From: Caulobacter sp. CCH9-E1
Lineage (GTDB): Bacteria > Pseudomonadota > Alphaproteobacteria > Caulobacterales > Caulobacteraceae
Assembly (NCBI RefSeq): GCF_001556515.1
Contig: NZ_LSJA01000130.1
Coordinates: forward strand, 1-64,000
Direction: 5' to 3'
DNA: 64,000 nucleotides
Below the pieces are notes generated by a model, which searched no databases, was not told where the DNA came from, and worked only from the letters and a program-made list of their open reading frames with translations. Numbering within the stretch: the stretch's first letter is position 1; each line of letters opens with the position of its first letter. Made by a program: the position numbers and the translations under genes. Below, one piece after another: positions 1 through 8,795 of the stretch.

Positions 1-181
1 AACCCTCCTCTAAACGGAACCCTCAATCTGTCTCAAAGGCGCTGACGGCGGACAGGTGAAGGGTAGCGAAATAGGCTTGGAGCTTGGCTCTATCTCGCTG
101 CAAAAGCCAAGCAGGCGTCGACTGAACTGGTTGCTTGACATCACGGAAGAACAACTTCTCGCATGATGGAATTGAGCGTGT
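1..181. other. Window edge downstream of integrase, no supported gene
   Basis: This stretch lies between the window edge and the stop codon of the integrase. It is visibly less GC-rich than the rest of the window, consistent with island DNA. A 76-codon minus-strand open frame covers 10-240, but it overlaps the 3' end of the integrase out of frame, resembles no family I recognise and has no convincing ribosome binding site, so I do not call it. No repeat or RNA gene was recognised. Confidence 0.4.
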
Positions 182-1525
182 TCAATTTTCACCCCCCAGC
201 CGCTTCCATTCAGGTCGCAGCTCTTTAGACATGCGCTCAAGCTTCACGTCGGCGTACCATTTGTCGATCATCTCGACCGACGTACCGCAGTTCCGAGCCA
301 GCAGGAACACATCCACGCCGGCGATGATCTGCTGGCTGATATAGAAGTGCCGGAACGAATAGCTCGTCCGGCGGACACCGTTGTGGTCCACGGCAAGGCC
401 TGTTGCGGCCAGCAAGCCGTTTAGAGCCGTCTTCACCGAGCCAAGGCGAGCCCCTGTGGTCGTGGCGAAGACCGGATCCTTATCAGCAGGGTCACCGCCA
501 TGAAGTCGGACCCAATCCGACCACAGCATATCGAGCACCGGAAGAACGACCTCCATCGCCACGAAGGTCCGGCTCTTGGCCTTCCCTCTGGCGCGGATAC
601 GGATGTCTCTGTCACGAAGTGGAAGTTGGCGCCGTTCCCGGTAGTCGAGAATATCGCCCCAGTTCAGGTTCTTCAGCTCGGTTGGACGCATGCCACTGAA
701 CGCAGCGACCTTGATGTAGCAGTAGAGGATGAGGCGGTCACGGCGTACCGACGGATGCAGGAATTCTTCCTCCAACCGCGCCAAAGCAGCGGCTTCCAAG
801 CGCGTAAACTCGCTCGCTTCGAAGCTTGGACGCGGCTTGGCGATCACCCTCGGGACGTTGATGTGCGGTATCGCCGAAGGCTGGACATAACCCCACTCAG
901 CCGCCTGCCTAAACAGCGCCTTGATAGCGACGGCTTCGTGCCGCTGGGTGGCCGGTGATGGAGGTCTGCGTAGTTGTGGAGGGACGCGTCGGCGGACAGT
1001 TCGCCCACCCCGTTGATAGGCGATCTGCTCGACGTTCTGCCCTGGACCGCTGATCCAGTAGTTCCGCCGCCATTCCAGATATCGCGTTATCTCTCGCTGA
1101 CCGATGGCGTCGATGTCGCGGTCACCGAAAAACTCCACCAGGTAGCGGTTGACCTTGAGAGCCCAGTTATGCGCCTGCGACTTGTTTCGCTCGCCCCGCG
1201 CAACGGCCTGGGCCGTATGGTCCAAGAACTCCTGCGCGACATCGGCAAAGCGCTTCGCCTGGCTTCTAAGGCCCAGCTTGGCGCGATGTTTGGCATCCGC
1301 CCAAACCTCCATCGCTTTGCTCTCGGCTTCCGCCCTGTCGCGGGTTTCAAGGCTACGCCGGATTTGCCCCTCGCCCTTGATCGAAAAGCGCACCCACCAG
1401 CTCGCGCTGCCTGCCCGCTGGAACAGTTGGAAGGGCAGGACTGCGCTAGGAGCTGTGCTAGCGGGCCTCGACCCTGCTTGAGCATCTGTAGGGGCGTATG
1501 GGGCGTTCAAATCGTAATGCACCAA
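182..1525 (-). CDS. Tyrosine recombinase (island/phage-type integrase)
   Basis: A 447-residue site-specific recombinase expected to integrate and excise a mobile element at the neighbouring tRNA-Thr. The N-terminal part (about 35-90) looks like an arm-binding domain, residues 95-210 are the SAM-like core-binding domain, and residues 255-430 are the catalytic domain. Visible catalytic residues are Arg280 (SGMRPTE), Arg392 in YSFRHF and the nucleophile Tyr424 (DKWYADV). The usual first His of the HxxR box is Tyr389, a variant found in part of the family. The gene begins about 190 bases past the tRNA 3' end and points away from it. ATG start (MVHYDL) is the first in frame. The frame is intact, so the protein is probably functional. 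The rest of the element would lie left of the window. Confidence 0.9.
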   Translation of the reverse strand: MVHYDLNAPYAPTDAQAGSRPASTAPSAVLPFQLFQRAGSASWWVRFSIKGEGQIRRSLETRDRAEAESKAMEVWADAKHRAKLGLRSQAKRFADVAQEFLDHTAQAVARGERNKSQAHNWALKVNRYLVEFFGDRDIDAIGQREITRYLEWRRNYWISGPGQNVEQIAYQRGGRTVRRRVPPQLRRPPSPATQRHEAVAIKALFRQAAEWGYVQPSAIPHINVPRVIAKPRPSFEASEFTRLEAAALARLEEEFLHPSVRRDRLILYCYIKVAAFSGMRPTELKNLNWGDILDYRERRQLPLRDRDIRIRARGKAKSRTFVAMEVVLPVLDMLWSDWVRLHGGDPADKDPVFATTTGARLGSVKTALNGLLAATGLAVDHNGVRRTSYSFRHFYISQQIIAGVDVFLLARNCGTSVEMIDKWYADVKLERMSKELRPEWKRLGGEN

Positions 1526-1648
1526 GGCGTTATGAACTCGGATGGCTGTGCTGAAATCGTGCTAGCGCAGCCGCAGGGTCCAGATATTGGCCTTGAAATC
1601 TAAGGATTTTCCGAACGCGCAGAGGCGTTGTGCTAGCGCTGTGCTAGC
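1455..1648. promoter_or_regulatory. Four copies of GTGCTAGC around the integrase start
   Basis: The octamer GTGCTAGC occurs at 1455-1462 (inside the integrase N-terminal codons), 1559-1566, 1630-1637 and 1641-1648, all in the same orientation. The last two are spaced 11 bases apart, about one helical turn. Clustering of one octamer four times in under 200 bases beside an integrase and an attachment tRNA suggests arm-type integrase sites or an excisionase/repressor operator. The sequence shows the repeats directly; the function is inferred. Confidence 0.5.
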
Positions 1649-1710
1649 TTAAATCCCGCCCAAATGGTCGTCGACCGAAGGGTTAATGTGTTGATTTTAT
1701 TGAGGAAAAG

Positions 1711-1786
1711 TGGTGCCGCCTAGGTGACTCGAACACCTGACCTACGCATTACGAATGCGCCGCTCTACCGGCTGAGCTAAGGCGGC
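1711..1786 (-). tRNA. tRNA-Thr (anticodon CGU)
   Basis: Read on the minus strand, this folds as a complete 76-nt cloverleaf: acceptor GCCGCCT paired with AGGCGGC, D-stem GCTC/GAGC, anticodon loop TTCGTAA with anticodon CGT (decodes ACG, threonine), T-arm AGGTG-TTCGAGT-CACCT, discriminator A, and a genomically encoded CCA at 1711-1713. A run CTTTTCC follows the 3' end and may end transcription. It lies 41 bases downstream of hemY on the same strand. The integrase immediately beyond its 3' end implies that this tRNA 3' end is the attachment site. Confidence 0.95.
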
Positions 1787-1827
1787 CCACGGACGCTTCG
1801 GGAGCGATCCCGGAGCGGAGGGAGCGC

Positions 1828-3363
1828 CTATTTAGCGGGGCGCGAGCCGCTTGCCAAGCGCCGTCTTGCACTAGAATTGCGACGGGGCGGGGGAGCTGGT
1901 TCCGGCGGGTCCGGAAGCGGCGGGGCGTCGAACACGCCCGGATCGTCCGGAATGGGCATCAGGGCGCCGCCGGTCTCGGCCGCGCGAATGAACGGCGTCG
2001 ATTCGACGTAGGCCGACGGGATCTCGGGCAGGTCGCTCATCGTGCGCTCGCGGCGCTCGTGGCGCGGATGGATCAGCTGGCCGGTTTCGGCGTAGCTGAC
2101 CGCCAGGCGCGCCCAGTCCTCGCGCTGATAGGCGAAGGCGCGGCCCTCGGGGTCGAGGTCGGACCAGTCGGGCTCGCGCGGCGCGTCGATCCCGCGCGCG
2201 ATCCACGCGCGGGCCTCGTCAGGCTGGCCGTTGGCGGCGGCGACGCGGGCCATCAGTCCGGCGAACCGGGCGGTCGGGGCCTCCTGGTCCAGCAGCCGGG
2301 CCGCGGCGCGGGCGGCGATCGGGTCGCCGCCGATCAGCGCCGCCTCGACGCGCAGGATCAGGCTTTCACGAACCTCGGGGCGCATCGCGGCGAGAGCGGC
2401 CAGACGCTGGGCGCGGGCCTTGGGCGTCTCGTTGGTCTTTAGGTCGCGATAGGCCAGCCACAGCGCCGGGTGGGGCTGAGCTTTCCAGGCGGTCTCGATC
2501 AGCTGGCCGGCCTTGGCCGTCTTGCCGTCGTCGGCCAGCAGGCGGGCGGCCATGATCACGCCCGGGGCGAAGTCGGGCTTCAGCTTCACCGACTGATTGG
2601 CGAAGTCGAGCGCCTGGGCGCGGATCTTCGGGTCCGGCGACTCCTCGAGACTGGCGGCCGAGGCGGCCAGCAGGGCGGCGCGGCTGCGCTCGGCCACGGC
2701 GGGGGAGACGATCTTGCGTTCCAGGGCGCCCTGGACCAGCTGCAGGGCCGCGGCCCAATCACCAGCCTCCAGCCGCGCCTCCAGCAGGGCGCGCCAGGCC
2801 CAGCGGGCGGTGCGGGCCAGGCCGTAGGCGGTCTCGGCGTAGCGGAGCGCCGCCTGCCGGTCGCCGTCGGCCTGAGCCGCCTGCATCAGGCCGCGCAGGC
2901 CGGCCAGACGCATCTCCGGAAAGCCCAGCATGGCGTTGTAGGCGCTGGCGGCCGCGCCGCGATCCCCCGCCGTCTCGGCGGCCTGGGCGGCCAGGACGCG
3001 GACCAGGCCCGGCGCGTCCTCGGCCAGCTCGGCGGATTTCTGGGCGAGGCGCCGGGCTTCGGAGCCGTCTCCGGCCGCGACCGCGAGGAAGCCGCGGGTG
3101 AGGGCCTCGATGGCCTGCTTGCGCTTGGCCTCGGCCCGGGCGCGGGCGGCGCGGCGCGGGGCCTCGACGATCCAGATCACGCCGCGCCACAGCACGGTGA
3201 ACAGCAGGGCCGAGAACAGGGTCAGCAGAGCGGCGGCGGCGGCCGTCATTTCGATTCGCCAGCCCATCCATTCCAGCGAGGCGCGGCCGGGCTCGCCGGT
3301 CAGGGCCAGCACGCTGACCGCCACGGCGGCCACCAGGAAAAGGGCGAAGACGACGCGGGTCAT
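1828..3363 (-). CDS. hemY: HemY-type inner-membrane TPR protein
   Basis: A 511-residue membrane-anchored TPR protein of the proteobacterial HemY family, the heme-operon protein of uncertain role and not the protoporphyrinogen oxidase that shares the name. Two N-terminal transmembrane segments (about 3-22 and 40-63) are followed by a basic cytoplasmic turn (RRAARARAEAKRKQA) and a long Ala-rich helical region of TPR-like repeats (about 80-410). The C-terminus is Pro/Arg-rich. Its start codon overlaps the stop of the Mic60-like gene upstream by four bases (ATGA), so the two are translationally coupled. It is the last gene of hemC-hemD-mic60-hemY and is followed by tRNA-Thr. It probably organises late heme-pathway enzymes at the membrane; that role is not shown by the sequence. 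Confidence 0.85.
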   Translation of the reverse strand: MTRVVFALFLVAAVAVSVLALTGEPGRASLEWMGWRIEMTAAAAALLTLFSALLFTVLWRGVIWIVEAPRRAARARAEAKRKQAIEALTRGFLAVAAGDGSEARRLAQKSAELAEDAPGLVRVLAAQAAETAGDRGAAASAYNAMLGFPEMRLAGLRGLMQAAQADGDRQAALRYAETAYGLARTARWAWRALLEARLEAGDWAAALQLVQGALERKIVSPAVAERSRAALLAASAASLEESPDPKIRAQALDFANQSVKLKPDFAPGVIMAARLLADDGKTAKAGQLIETAWKAQPHPALWLAYRDLKTNETPKARAQRLAALAAMRPEVRESLILRVEAALIGGDPIAARAAARLLDQEAPTARFAGLMARVAAANGQPDEARAWIARGIDAPREPDWSDLDPEGRAFAYQREDWARLAVSYAETGQLIHPRHERRERTMSDLPEIPSAYVESTPFIRAAETGGALMPIPDDPGVFDAPPLPDPPEPAPPPRRNSSARRRLASGSRPAK

Positions 3364-4256
3364 GGGGCGGTCTGCGTGATGCGAGCCAGGGCCGCCAGGG
3401 CGTCGGCGCGGACCGAGGCCACGTGGCGGTCGATCTCGACGCGGCGGTTGGCGGCGGCGAACCAGGGGGCCAACACCTCGCGGGCCGGATCTGGCAGCGC
3501 TTCCAGCGCCGCCACCGCGCCCTCGATATCGCCCTCGTCCAGCAGGACCTGGGCGCGGGCGAGGATCGCATCCGGCGTGGACCCCTTGATCGAGCCGACG
3601 TGACGGATCGAGACGATGCTGGACAGCGCGTAGCGGATGCGCGCGAAGAGGTCGGCGTCGGCGCCAGGATTGCGCGCGGCGCTGGCGGCGCGGCCCGCCA
3701 GATTGCCGAACTGGACGGCGAGGCCGGCGCGCGTCGGCGCGCCCAGGCGCGCCAGCGGCTCCAGGGCTCGCAGGCTGGGCGAGCCGGGCAGGACGCGCTG
3801 AAGGCCGGCGAGCTCCTCCGGGAAGGGACGCGAGCTGTTGGCCGCCTCGGCCATGGTCGAGACCGCCAGGGCGGCGGCGGCGGCGTCCGCGACGCTCTTC
3901 TGGGTCGTCTCCAGGGCGGTGACCCGGACATCCAGGCGCTCCACGTCGGCGGCGGGCGCGGCGGGCGCGACGGGCGCGACGGGCGCGGCGACGCTGGCCT
4001 CAACGGTGGGTGCGGGGGCCGGCGCGAGGCGCTCGGCGATCGGCTTGGGGCTGGGCGCGGCCAGGATCGGCGCCGCCGGCGAGGCCTTGGCCGGGAACAG
4101 GGTCGGTCCGAACCATGCGACGCCCGCGCCCAGGACCGCGCAAAGCAGGCAGAGGAACAGCCAGACCCACACGCTGGGGCCCATCACCCTCTTGCGCGCG
4201 TACAGCGCCGGATCGCTGGGGGCGACGATTTCAGCGGGGTCGGGTGCGGCGTTCAT
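3360..4256 (-). CDS. Mitofilin/Mic60-like inner-membrane protein
   Basis: A 298-residue protein with a cytoplasmic N-terminus (about 1-30), one transmembrane segment (about 32-52, WVWLFLCLLCAVLGAGVAW), an Ala/Pro-rich stretch, a short helical region and a C-terminal mitofilin signature (FARIRYALSSIVSIRHVG, then the ILARAQVLLDEGDIEGAVAALE helices). Alphaproteobacterial Mic60 homologues are known to sit in the heme operon between hemD and hemY, as here, and are related to the mitochondrial cristae-junction protein. I chose ATG at 4256 (MNAAPDP); an in-frame start 18 bases upstream is possible. The coiled-coil is shorter than in mitochondrial Mic60. Confidence 0.8.
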   Translation of the reverse strand: MNAAPDPAEIVAPSDPALYARKRVMGPSVWVWLFLCLLCAVLGAGVAWFGPTLFPAKASPAAPILAAPSPKPIAERLAPAPAPTVEASVAAPVAPVAPAAPAADVERLDVRVTALETTQKSVADAAAAALAVSTMAEAANSSRPFPEELAGLQRVLPGSPSLRALEPLARLGAPTRAGLAVQFGNLAGRAASAARNPGADADLFARIRYALSSIVSIRHVGSIKGSTPDAILARAQVLLDEGDIEGAVAALEALPDPAREVLAPWFAAANRRVEIDRHVASVRADALAALARITQTAP

Positions 4257-4299
4257 ACGCCATTCGTGCCCCACCCCGCCGCGCCGCGCAACTTTGCGC

Positions 4300-4986
4300 T
4301 TAAGCTGTCAGCAGGGAGAGCAGCGTGGTTTCGTCCGGGCGCGGCGCGCAGGCCACAGAGCCGGGTTCGACCAGCGCCTCCAAAGGCGCGGCGACCGCTT
4401 TGGAAAGGCAGAGCGCCCGCAAGGCGGGAGCGGGTCGGCGCCTCAGGATTTCGGCCAGGCGCCGCGCCGCGCGAGGCGAATGCAGCAGCACGGTCAGGGG
4501 CCGGTCCATCAGGGCCAAGATGGTGTCGGACGGCGCGCGCTCGACCGTCTCATAGACCGCCACGCCGCGCGCGCCGACGCCGGCCTCGTTCAGCGTCGCG
4601 ACCAGATCGCCCGCCGGCTCCCGCGCGCCCGTCCAGAGGATCGGGCCCGGCGCGGCGGCGACGATCAGGCGAGCCAAGTCATCGACATCGCCATCGGCGC
4701 TGGCGACTTGGGCGAAGCCCGCCTCGCGCGCCGCCGACGCCGTGGCGTCCCCCACGGCGAAGACGGGCGACGATCGCACATCGGAAAGCGCCGAGAAGGC
4801 CCGGACGCCGTTGACGCTGGTGAAGGCCAGGGCCGCTACGCCCGCCAGATCGATCGACGCCGCGATCGGCGCGACCTCCAGCAGCGGATCGACGACCGGC
4901 GTGAAGCCGAGCGCCGCGACCTTGGCCGCGGTCGCCTCGGCGCCGGGTCGGGCGCGGGTGATCCAGACCGGCGCGGCCTCCGTCAC
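4300..4986 (-). CDS. hemD: Uroporphyrinogen-III synthase
   Basis: A 228-residue HemD protein, which closes and inverts ring D of hydroxymethylbilane to give uroporphyrinogen III in the cytoplasm. The family is poorly conserved, but typical elements are present: N-terminal VWITRARPGAEATA, the central LAFTSVNGVRAFSAL, and C-terminal TVLLHSPRAARRLAEIL and LCLSKAVAAPLE. The position three bases after hemC and before the Mic60-like gene and hemY is the usual alphaproteobacterial heme operon. The start (MTEAAPVW) fits the family. Confidence 0.9.
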   Translation of the reverse strand: MTEAAPVWITRARPGAEATAAKVAALGFTPVVDPLLEVAPIAASIDLAGVAALAFTSVNGVRAFSALSDVRSSPVFAVGDATASAAREAGFAQVASADGDVDDLARLIVAAAPGPILWTGAREPAGDLVATLNEAGVGARGVAVYETVERAPSDTILALMDRPLTVLLHSPRAARRLAEILRRRPAPALRALCLSKAVAAPLEALVEPGSVACAPRPDETTLLSLLTA

Positions 4987-4989
4987 GGC

Positions 4990-5991
4990 CTACTCCGGCA
5001 GCAGGATGGCGTCGCCGCCTTCGGCGCGGACCTCGCCGCCCAGTTTGAGGCCCAGCGCCAGGGCTTCGCCGGCGTCGTCGGCGCCGGACAGGGTGATCTC
5101 GCCATGGCGACGGAAGCGCTGGGCGCCGTTCGGGGTCAGGGCCTCGACGATCATCGACAGGCGCGCGCCGTCCAGGGTGGCGCGGGCGCCGATGGCGGTG
5201 CGGCACGAGCCTTCCAGGGCCAGCAGCGCGCCGCGCTCGGCGGCGACGGCGATCGTGGTCGGACGGCAGCGGATGGCGTCCAGCCACGGCGCGCCGACAT
5301 CCTCAGCCCGGGTCTCGATGACCAGGGCGCCCTGGCCAGGGGCCGGCGGGCAGGCGTCGGGGTCGATCCAGCTCTTGGTCAGGTGACCCAGGCCGAGGCG
5401 GTTCAGGCCCGACTGCGCCAGCAGTATGGCGTCGGCCTCGCCGCGCTCCAGCTTGGCCAGGCGGGTGTCGACATTGCCGCGCAGCATGACGATCTCGAGG
5501 TCCGGGCGGACGTGCAGCGCCTGCGCCTGGCGGCGCAGCGAGGCGGTGCCGAGACGCGCGCCCTTGGGCAGGTCTTCGAGCCGTTCGCAGATGTGGCTGA
5601 TGAAGGCGTCGCGCGGATCTTCCCGCTCGGGCGTCGCGGCCAGGACCAGGCCCGGCGGCAACTCGGCGGGCATGTCCTTCAGCGAATGGACCGCGCAGTC
5701 GATGCGGCCGTCCAGCAGCGCTTCCTCGATTTCCTTGGTGAAGAGGCCCTTGCCGCCGATCTCCATCAGGCGGCGGTCCTGGATGCGGTCGCCGCTGGTG
5801 ACGATCGGGATCAGCGGCGCGACCGCCTCGATCTCGTCCTTGGAAGCGCCGGCCGGCGCGCCGAGAGCGGCGGCGATGCGGGCCTGCATCAGTCCAGATT
5901 GCGCCAGCGAGAGCTTGGAGCCGCGCGCGCCAATGCGGATGGGAGGTTGCCGGGACACGGTCGGAACGTTACCTGCGGATGCGAAATTCAT
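4990..5991 (-). CDS. hemC: Porphobilinogen deaminase (hydroxymethylbilane synthase)
   Basis: A 333-residue enzyme that polymerises four porphobilinogens into hydroxymethylbilane. The N-terminal IRIGARGSKLSLAQ, the substrate/cofactor region IDCAVHSLKDMP, the Arg-rich GTASLRRQAQ and the dipyrromethane-cofactor cysteine in LEGSCRTAIGA are all present. It is first in the leftward heme operon and diverges from tsaD with only 38 bases between the start codons, so both promoters must overlap there. A short N-terminal extension (MNFASAGNVPTVSRQ) precedes the conserved domain; a later start cannot be excluded. Confidence 0.95.
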   Translation of the reverse strand: MNFASAGNVPTVSRQPPIRIGARGSKLSLAQSGLMQARIAAALGAPAGASKDEIEAVAPLIPIVTSGDRIQDRRLMEIGGKGLFTKEIEEALLDGRIDCAVHSLKDMPAELPPGLVLAATPEREDPRDAFISHICERLEDLPKGARLGTASLRRQAQALHVRPDLEIVMLRGNVDTRLAKLERGEADAILLAQSGLNRLGLGHLTKSWIDPDACPPAPGQGALVIETRAEDVGAPWLDAIRCRPTTIAVAAERGALLALEGSCRTAIGARATLDGARLSMIVEALTPNGAQRFRRHGEITLSGADDAGEALALGLKLGGEVRAEGGDAILLPE

Positions 5992-6029
5992 CCTCGCTGC
6001 TACAGGAGCGGCGAAAGCCCCGCAACCGA

Positions 6030-7133
6030 ATGACCGCCCTTAAGCCCTCAAGCCTCACGATCCTTGGCCTGGAGACCAGCTGCGACGAGACCGCGGCCTC
6101 GGTCGTGCGCCGGGCCGAGGACGGGACGGTCGAGGTGCTGTCCTCGATCATCGGCACCCAGTTCGAACAGCACGCGCCGTTCGGCGGGGTGGTGCCCGAA
6201 CTCGCCGCCCGCGCCCACGTCGAGTCGATCGACGCCATCGCGGCCGAGGCGATGCGCGCGGCTGGCCTCGGCTTCGAGGACCTCGACGGCGTCGCGGCGA
6301 CGGCGGGCCCGGGCCTGGTCGGCGGGGTCATGGTTGGCTTGGCGTTCGGCAAGGCGGTGTCGCTGGCGCGGGACTTGCCGCTGGTGGCGGTCAACCACCT
6401 GGAGGGCCACGCGGTCTCAGCGCGCCTGGGCGCGGACGTCGGCTACCCGTTCCTGCTGCTGCTGGTCTCCGGCGGGCACTGCCAGCTGCTGGAAGTGGCT
6501 GGAGTGGGCGCCTGCAAGCGCCTGGGCACCACGATCGACGACGCCGCCGGTGAGGCCTTCGACAAGATCGGCAAGAGCCTGGGCCTACCCTATCCGGGCG
6601 GTCCGGCGCTGGAGAAGCTGGCCGTCGGCGGAAATCCCGACCGCTATCCGCTGCCGCGCGCCCTGCTGGGCCGCAAGGACTGCGACTTCTCGTTCTCGGG
6701 CCTGAAGACGGCGGCGGCGCGGATCGCCGAGACCCTGACCACCGACGACGAGCGCCGCGATCTGGCCGCCGGCGTCCAGGCCGCCATCGCCCGCCAGCTC
6801 TCCGAGCGGGTCGATCGGGCGATGAAGCTCTACAAGGAGACCCACGGGGCGGACGACCTGCGCTTCGTCGTCGCCGGCGGGGTGGCGGCCAATGGCGCGG
6901 TGCGCGCGGCCCTGCTGGCCAACTGCGAGAAGAACGGCTTCTCGTTCGCCGCGCCGCCCCTGGCCTATTGCACAGACAACGCGGCCATGATCGCCCTGGC
7001 CGGCGCCGAGCGGCTGACCCTGGGGATCTCCGACGACCTCGACGCCGTAGCCCGTCCGCGCTGGCCGCTGGACGAGGCCGCCGCGCTCGCCAATCCCGCC
7101 AACGCTTACGGCCGCAAGGGAGCCAAGGCATGA
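6030..7133 (+). CDS. tsaD: tRNA N6-threonylcarbamoyladenosine transferase TsaD
   Basis: A 367-residue TsaD/Kae1/Gcp protein that transfers the threonylcarbamoyl group to A37 of ANN-decoding tRNAs, working with TsaB and TsaE. Visible signatures are [16 protein letters not shown] at the N-terminus, metal-binding histidines in [13 protein letters not shown], the [14 protein letters not shown] phosphate loop, the [13 protein letters not shown] segment and the [14 protein letters not shown] motif. I prefer ATG at 6030 (MTALKPS) over an in-frame ATG at 5979, because the latter would run into hemC. Its stop overlaps the gpsA start (ATGA). Its partner tsaB is also in this window, near 52.5 kb. Confidence 0.95.
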   Translation: MTALKPSSLTILGLETSCDETAASVVRRAEDGTVEVLSSIIGTQFEQHAPFGGVVPELAARAHVESIDAIAAEAMRAAGLGFEDLDGVAATAGPGLVGGVMVGLAFGKAVSLARDLPLVAVNHLEGHAVSARLGADVGYPFLLLLVSGGHCQLLEVAGVGACKRLGTTIDDAAGEAFDKIGKSLGLPYPGGPALEKLAVGGNPDRYPLPRALLGRKDCDFSFSGLKTAAARIAETLTTDDERRDLAAGVQAAIARQLSERVDRAMKLYKETHGADDLRFVVAGGVAANGAVRAALLANCEKNGFSFAAPPLAYCTDNAAMIALAGAERLTLGISDDLDAVARPRWPLDEAAALANPANAYGRKGAKA

Positions 7134-8128
7134 CCTTCCACCACGCGGGCGTCATCGGCGCCGGGGCCTGGGGCACGGCCCTGGCCCAGGTCTGCGCCCG
7201 GGCCGGGCTCCAGGTCACGCTTCAGGCACGCGAGACCGAGGTGGTCGCCTCGATCAACGCGACCCACGAAAACGCCCTGTTCCTGCCGGGCGTGGCGCTG
7301 GAGCCGGCGATCCGCGCCGCCGCCGACATGGCCGAGCTCGCCGCATGCGATCTGATCCTGGCCGTCGCGCCCGCCCAGCACCTGCGCTCGGCGCTGGCGG
7401 CCCTGGCGCCGCACCTCAAGCCCAACATCCCCGTCGTGCTCTGCGCCAAGGGCGTCGAGCAAGGCTCGCTGAAGCTGATGACCGAGGTCGCGGCCGAGAC
7501 CATCCCCGGCGCGCCGATCGCGGTGCTGTCGGGTCCCAGCTTCGCCGGCGAGGTGGCGCGAGGCCTGCCGACCGCCGTCACCCTGGCCTGCGACGACGAG
7601 GTCCTGGCCCGCAGCATCGCCCACGCCATCGCCACCCCGACCTTCCGCCCCTATGTCGCCGGGGACATGATCGGGGCCGAGGCCGGCGGGGCGGTCAAGA
7701 ACGTCCTGGCCATCGCTTGCGGCGTCGTCGAGGGCAAGGGCCTGGGCCGCAGCGCCCACGCCTCGGTCATCACCCGCGGCTTCGCCGAGCTGACCCGCTT
7801 CGCCGTGGCCCTGGGCGCCCGCGCCGAGACCCTGAACGGCCTGTGCGGCCTGGGCGATCTCGTCCTGACCTGCTCCAGCCCGCAGTCGCGCAACATGAGC
7901 GTCGGCCTGGCTCTGGGCCAAGGCCTGACCCTGGAGCAGGCGCTGGCCGGCAAGCTGTCGGTGGCGGAAGGCGTCGCCTCGGCCCCCGCCGTCCGCGCCC
8001 TGGCCCGCAAGCTGGGCGTCGAGACCCCGATCTGCGAGGCGGTCGCCGCCATCCTCGACGGCGAACTGGCGGTCGACGCCGCCATCGCCGCCCTGCTGGC
8101 CCGCCCGCTGAAATCCGAAGGCTTCTAG
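7130..8128 (+). CDS. gpsA: Glycerol-3-phosphate dehydrogenase [NAD(P)+]
   Basis: A 332-residue soluble enzyme that reduces dihydroxyacetone phosphate to sn-glycerol-3-phosphate for phospholipid synthesis. It has the Rossmann motif [15 protein letters not shown] at the start, [20 protein letters not shown] in the middle, the catalytic-Lys segment [17 protein letters not shown] and [14 protein letters not shown]. Its ATG shares four bases with the tsaD stop, showing co-translation. It is followed after 15 bases by yciI. Confidence 0.96.
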   Translation: MTFHHAGVIGAGAWGTALAQVCARAGLQVTLQARETEVVASINATHENALFLPGVALEPAIRAAADMAELAACDLILAVAPAQHLRSALAALAPHLKPNIPVVLCAKGVEQGSLKLMTEVAAETIPGAPIAVLSGPSFAGEVARGLPTAVTLACDDEVLARSIAHAIATPTFRPYVAGDMIGAEAGGAVKNVLAIACGVVEGKGLGRSAHASVITRGFAELTRFAVALGARAETLNGLCGLGDLVLTCSSPQSRNMSVGLALGQGLTLEQALAGKLSVAEGVASAPAVRALARKLGVETPICEAVAAILDGELAVDAAIAALLARPLKSEGF

Positions 8129-8143
8129 AACAAGGATCGCCGC

Positions 8144-8425
8144 ATGGCCCTCTTCGCCATCCTCTGCAAGGACAAGCCCGGCGCGCTGGACACCCGTCTG
8201 GCGACGCGCCCCACGCACCTCGACTATCTGAACCAGTCCAAGGGCCTGAAGCTGGCTGGCGCCCTGCTGGGCGACGACGGCAATCCGATCGGCTCGCTGC
8301 TGATCGTCGAGGCCGAGGATCTGGCCGCCGCCCAGGCCCAGGCCGACAACGATCCCTTCACCGCCGCCGGCGTGTTCGAGAGCGTCGAGGTGCGGCCCTG
8401 GCGCGTGGCGATCGGCTCGCTCTGA
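8144..8425 (+). CDS. YciI-family protein
   Basis: A 93-residue single-domain YciI-like protein (dimeric alpha/beta ferredoxin-like fold). Members contain a conserved His-Asp pair and are thought to be small enzymes or accessory domains; no reaction can be assigned. Visible features are the N-terminal MALFAILCKDKPGALDTRL, the family-typical RPTHLDYL with the His, and the C-terminal ESVEVRPWRVAIGSL. It lies between gpsA and a Rieske protein, as in many alphaproteobacteria. Confidence 0.85.
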   Translation: MALFAILCKDKPGALDTRLATRPTHLDYLNQSKGLKLAGALLGDDGNPIGSLLIVEAEDLAAAQAQADNDPFTAAGVFESVEVRPWRVAIGSL

Positions 8426-8429
8426 CGCC

Positions 8430-8795
8430 GTGCGCGGCGATCCCGACAACCCCGCCCGCCCCGCGGCCGGAACCCCGCTTTGCGCGCTGGACGAAATCCC
8501 CTCGCCCGGCTCCAAGGGCTTCCGGTTCCGCGAGGGCGACGCCTTGTTCGCCGGGTTCGTGGTGCGCCAGGGCGAGACGCTGGTCGGCTATGTCGACAGC
8601 TGTCCGCACGCCGGCTGGCCGCTGGCGGGGTTCGCGGGTCGCTATCTGACGCGCGAGAACGACTACATCCTGTGCGCGGGCCATGGGGCGCTGTTCAAGA
8701 TCGAGGACGGCGCCTGCGTCGCCGGTCCTTGCCCGAACCAGGCCCTGGCGCCATGGCCCGTGGCGGTTCGCGACGGGCAAGTCTTCGCCGCCTGA
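8430..8795 (+). CDS. Rieske [2Fe-2S] ferredoxin-like protein
   Basis: A 121-residue soluble Rieske domain protein. The two cluster-binding boxes are visible as SCPHAGWPL (Cys-Pro-His) and LCAGHGALF (Cys-Ala-Gly-His), giving the 2-Cys/2-His ligand set. There is no membrane segment or catalytic domain, so it is probably an electron carrier or oxygenase-type ferredoxin, substrate unknown. It uses a GTG start (MRGDPDNPARP) four bases after the yciI stop, so it is the last gene of tsaD-gpsA-yciI-rieske. Confidence 0.88.
   Translation: MRGDPDNPARPAAGTPLCALDEIPSPGSKGFRFREGDALFAGFVVRQGETLVGYVDSCPHAGWPLAGFAGRYLTRENDYILCAGHGALFKIEDGACVAGPCPNQALAPWPVAVRDGQVFAA

Noticed and set aside
10..240. 76-codon minus-strand frame at the window edge
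   Set aside because: It overlaps the integrase 3' end out of frame and has neither conservation I recognise nor a ribosome site.
5979..6029. Earlier in-frame ATG for tsaD at 5979
   Set aside because: It would overlap the divergent hemC coding sequence and adds residues absent from TsaD proteins; 6030 fits the family start.
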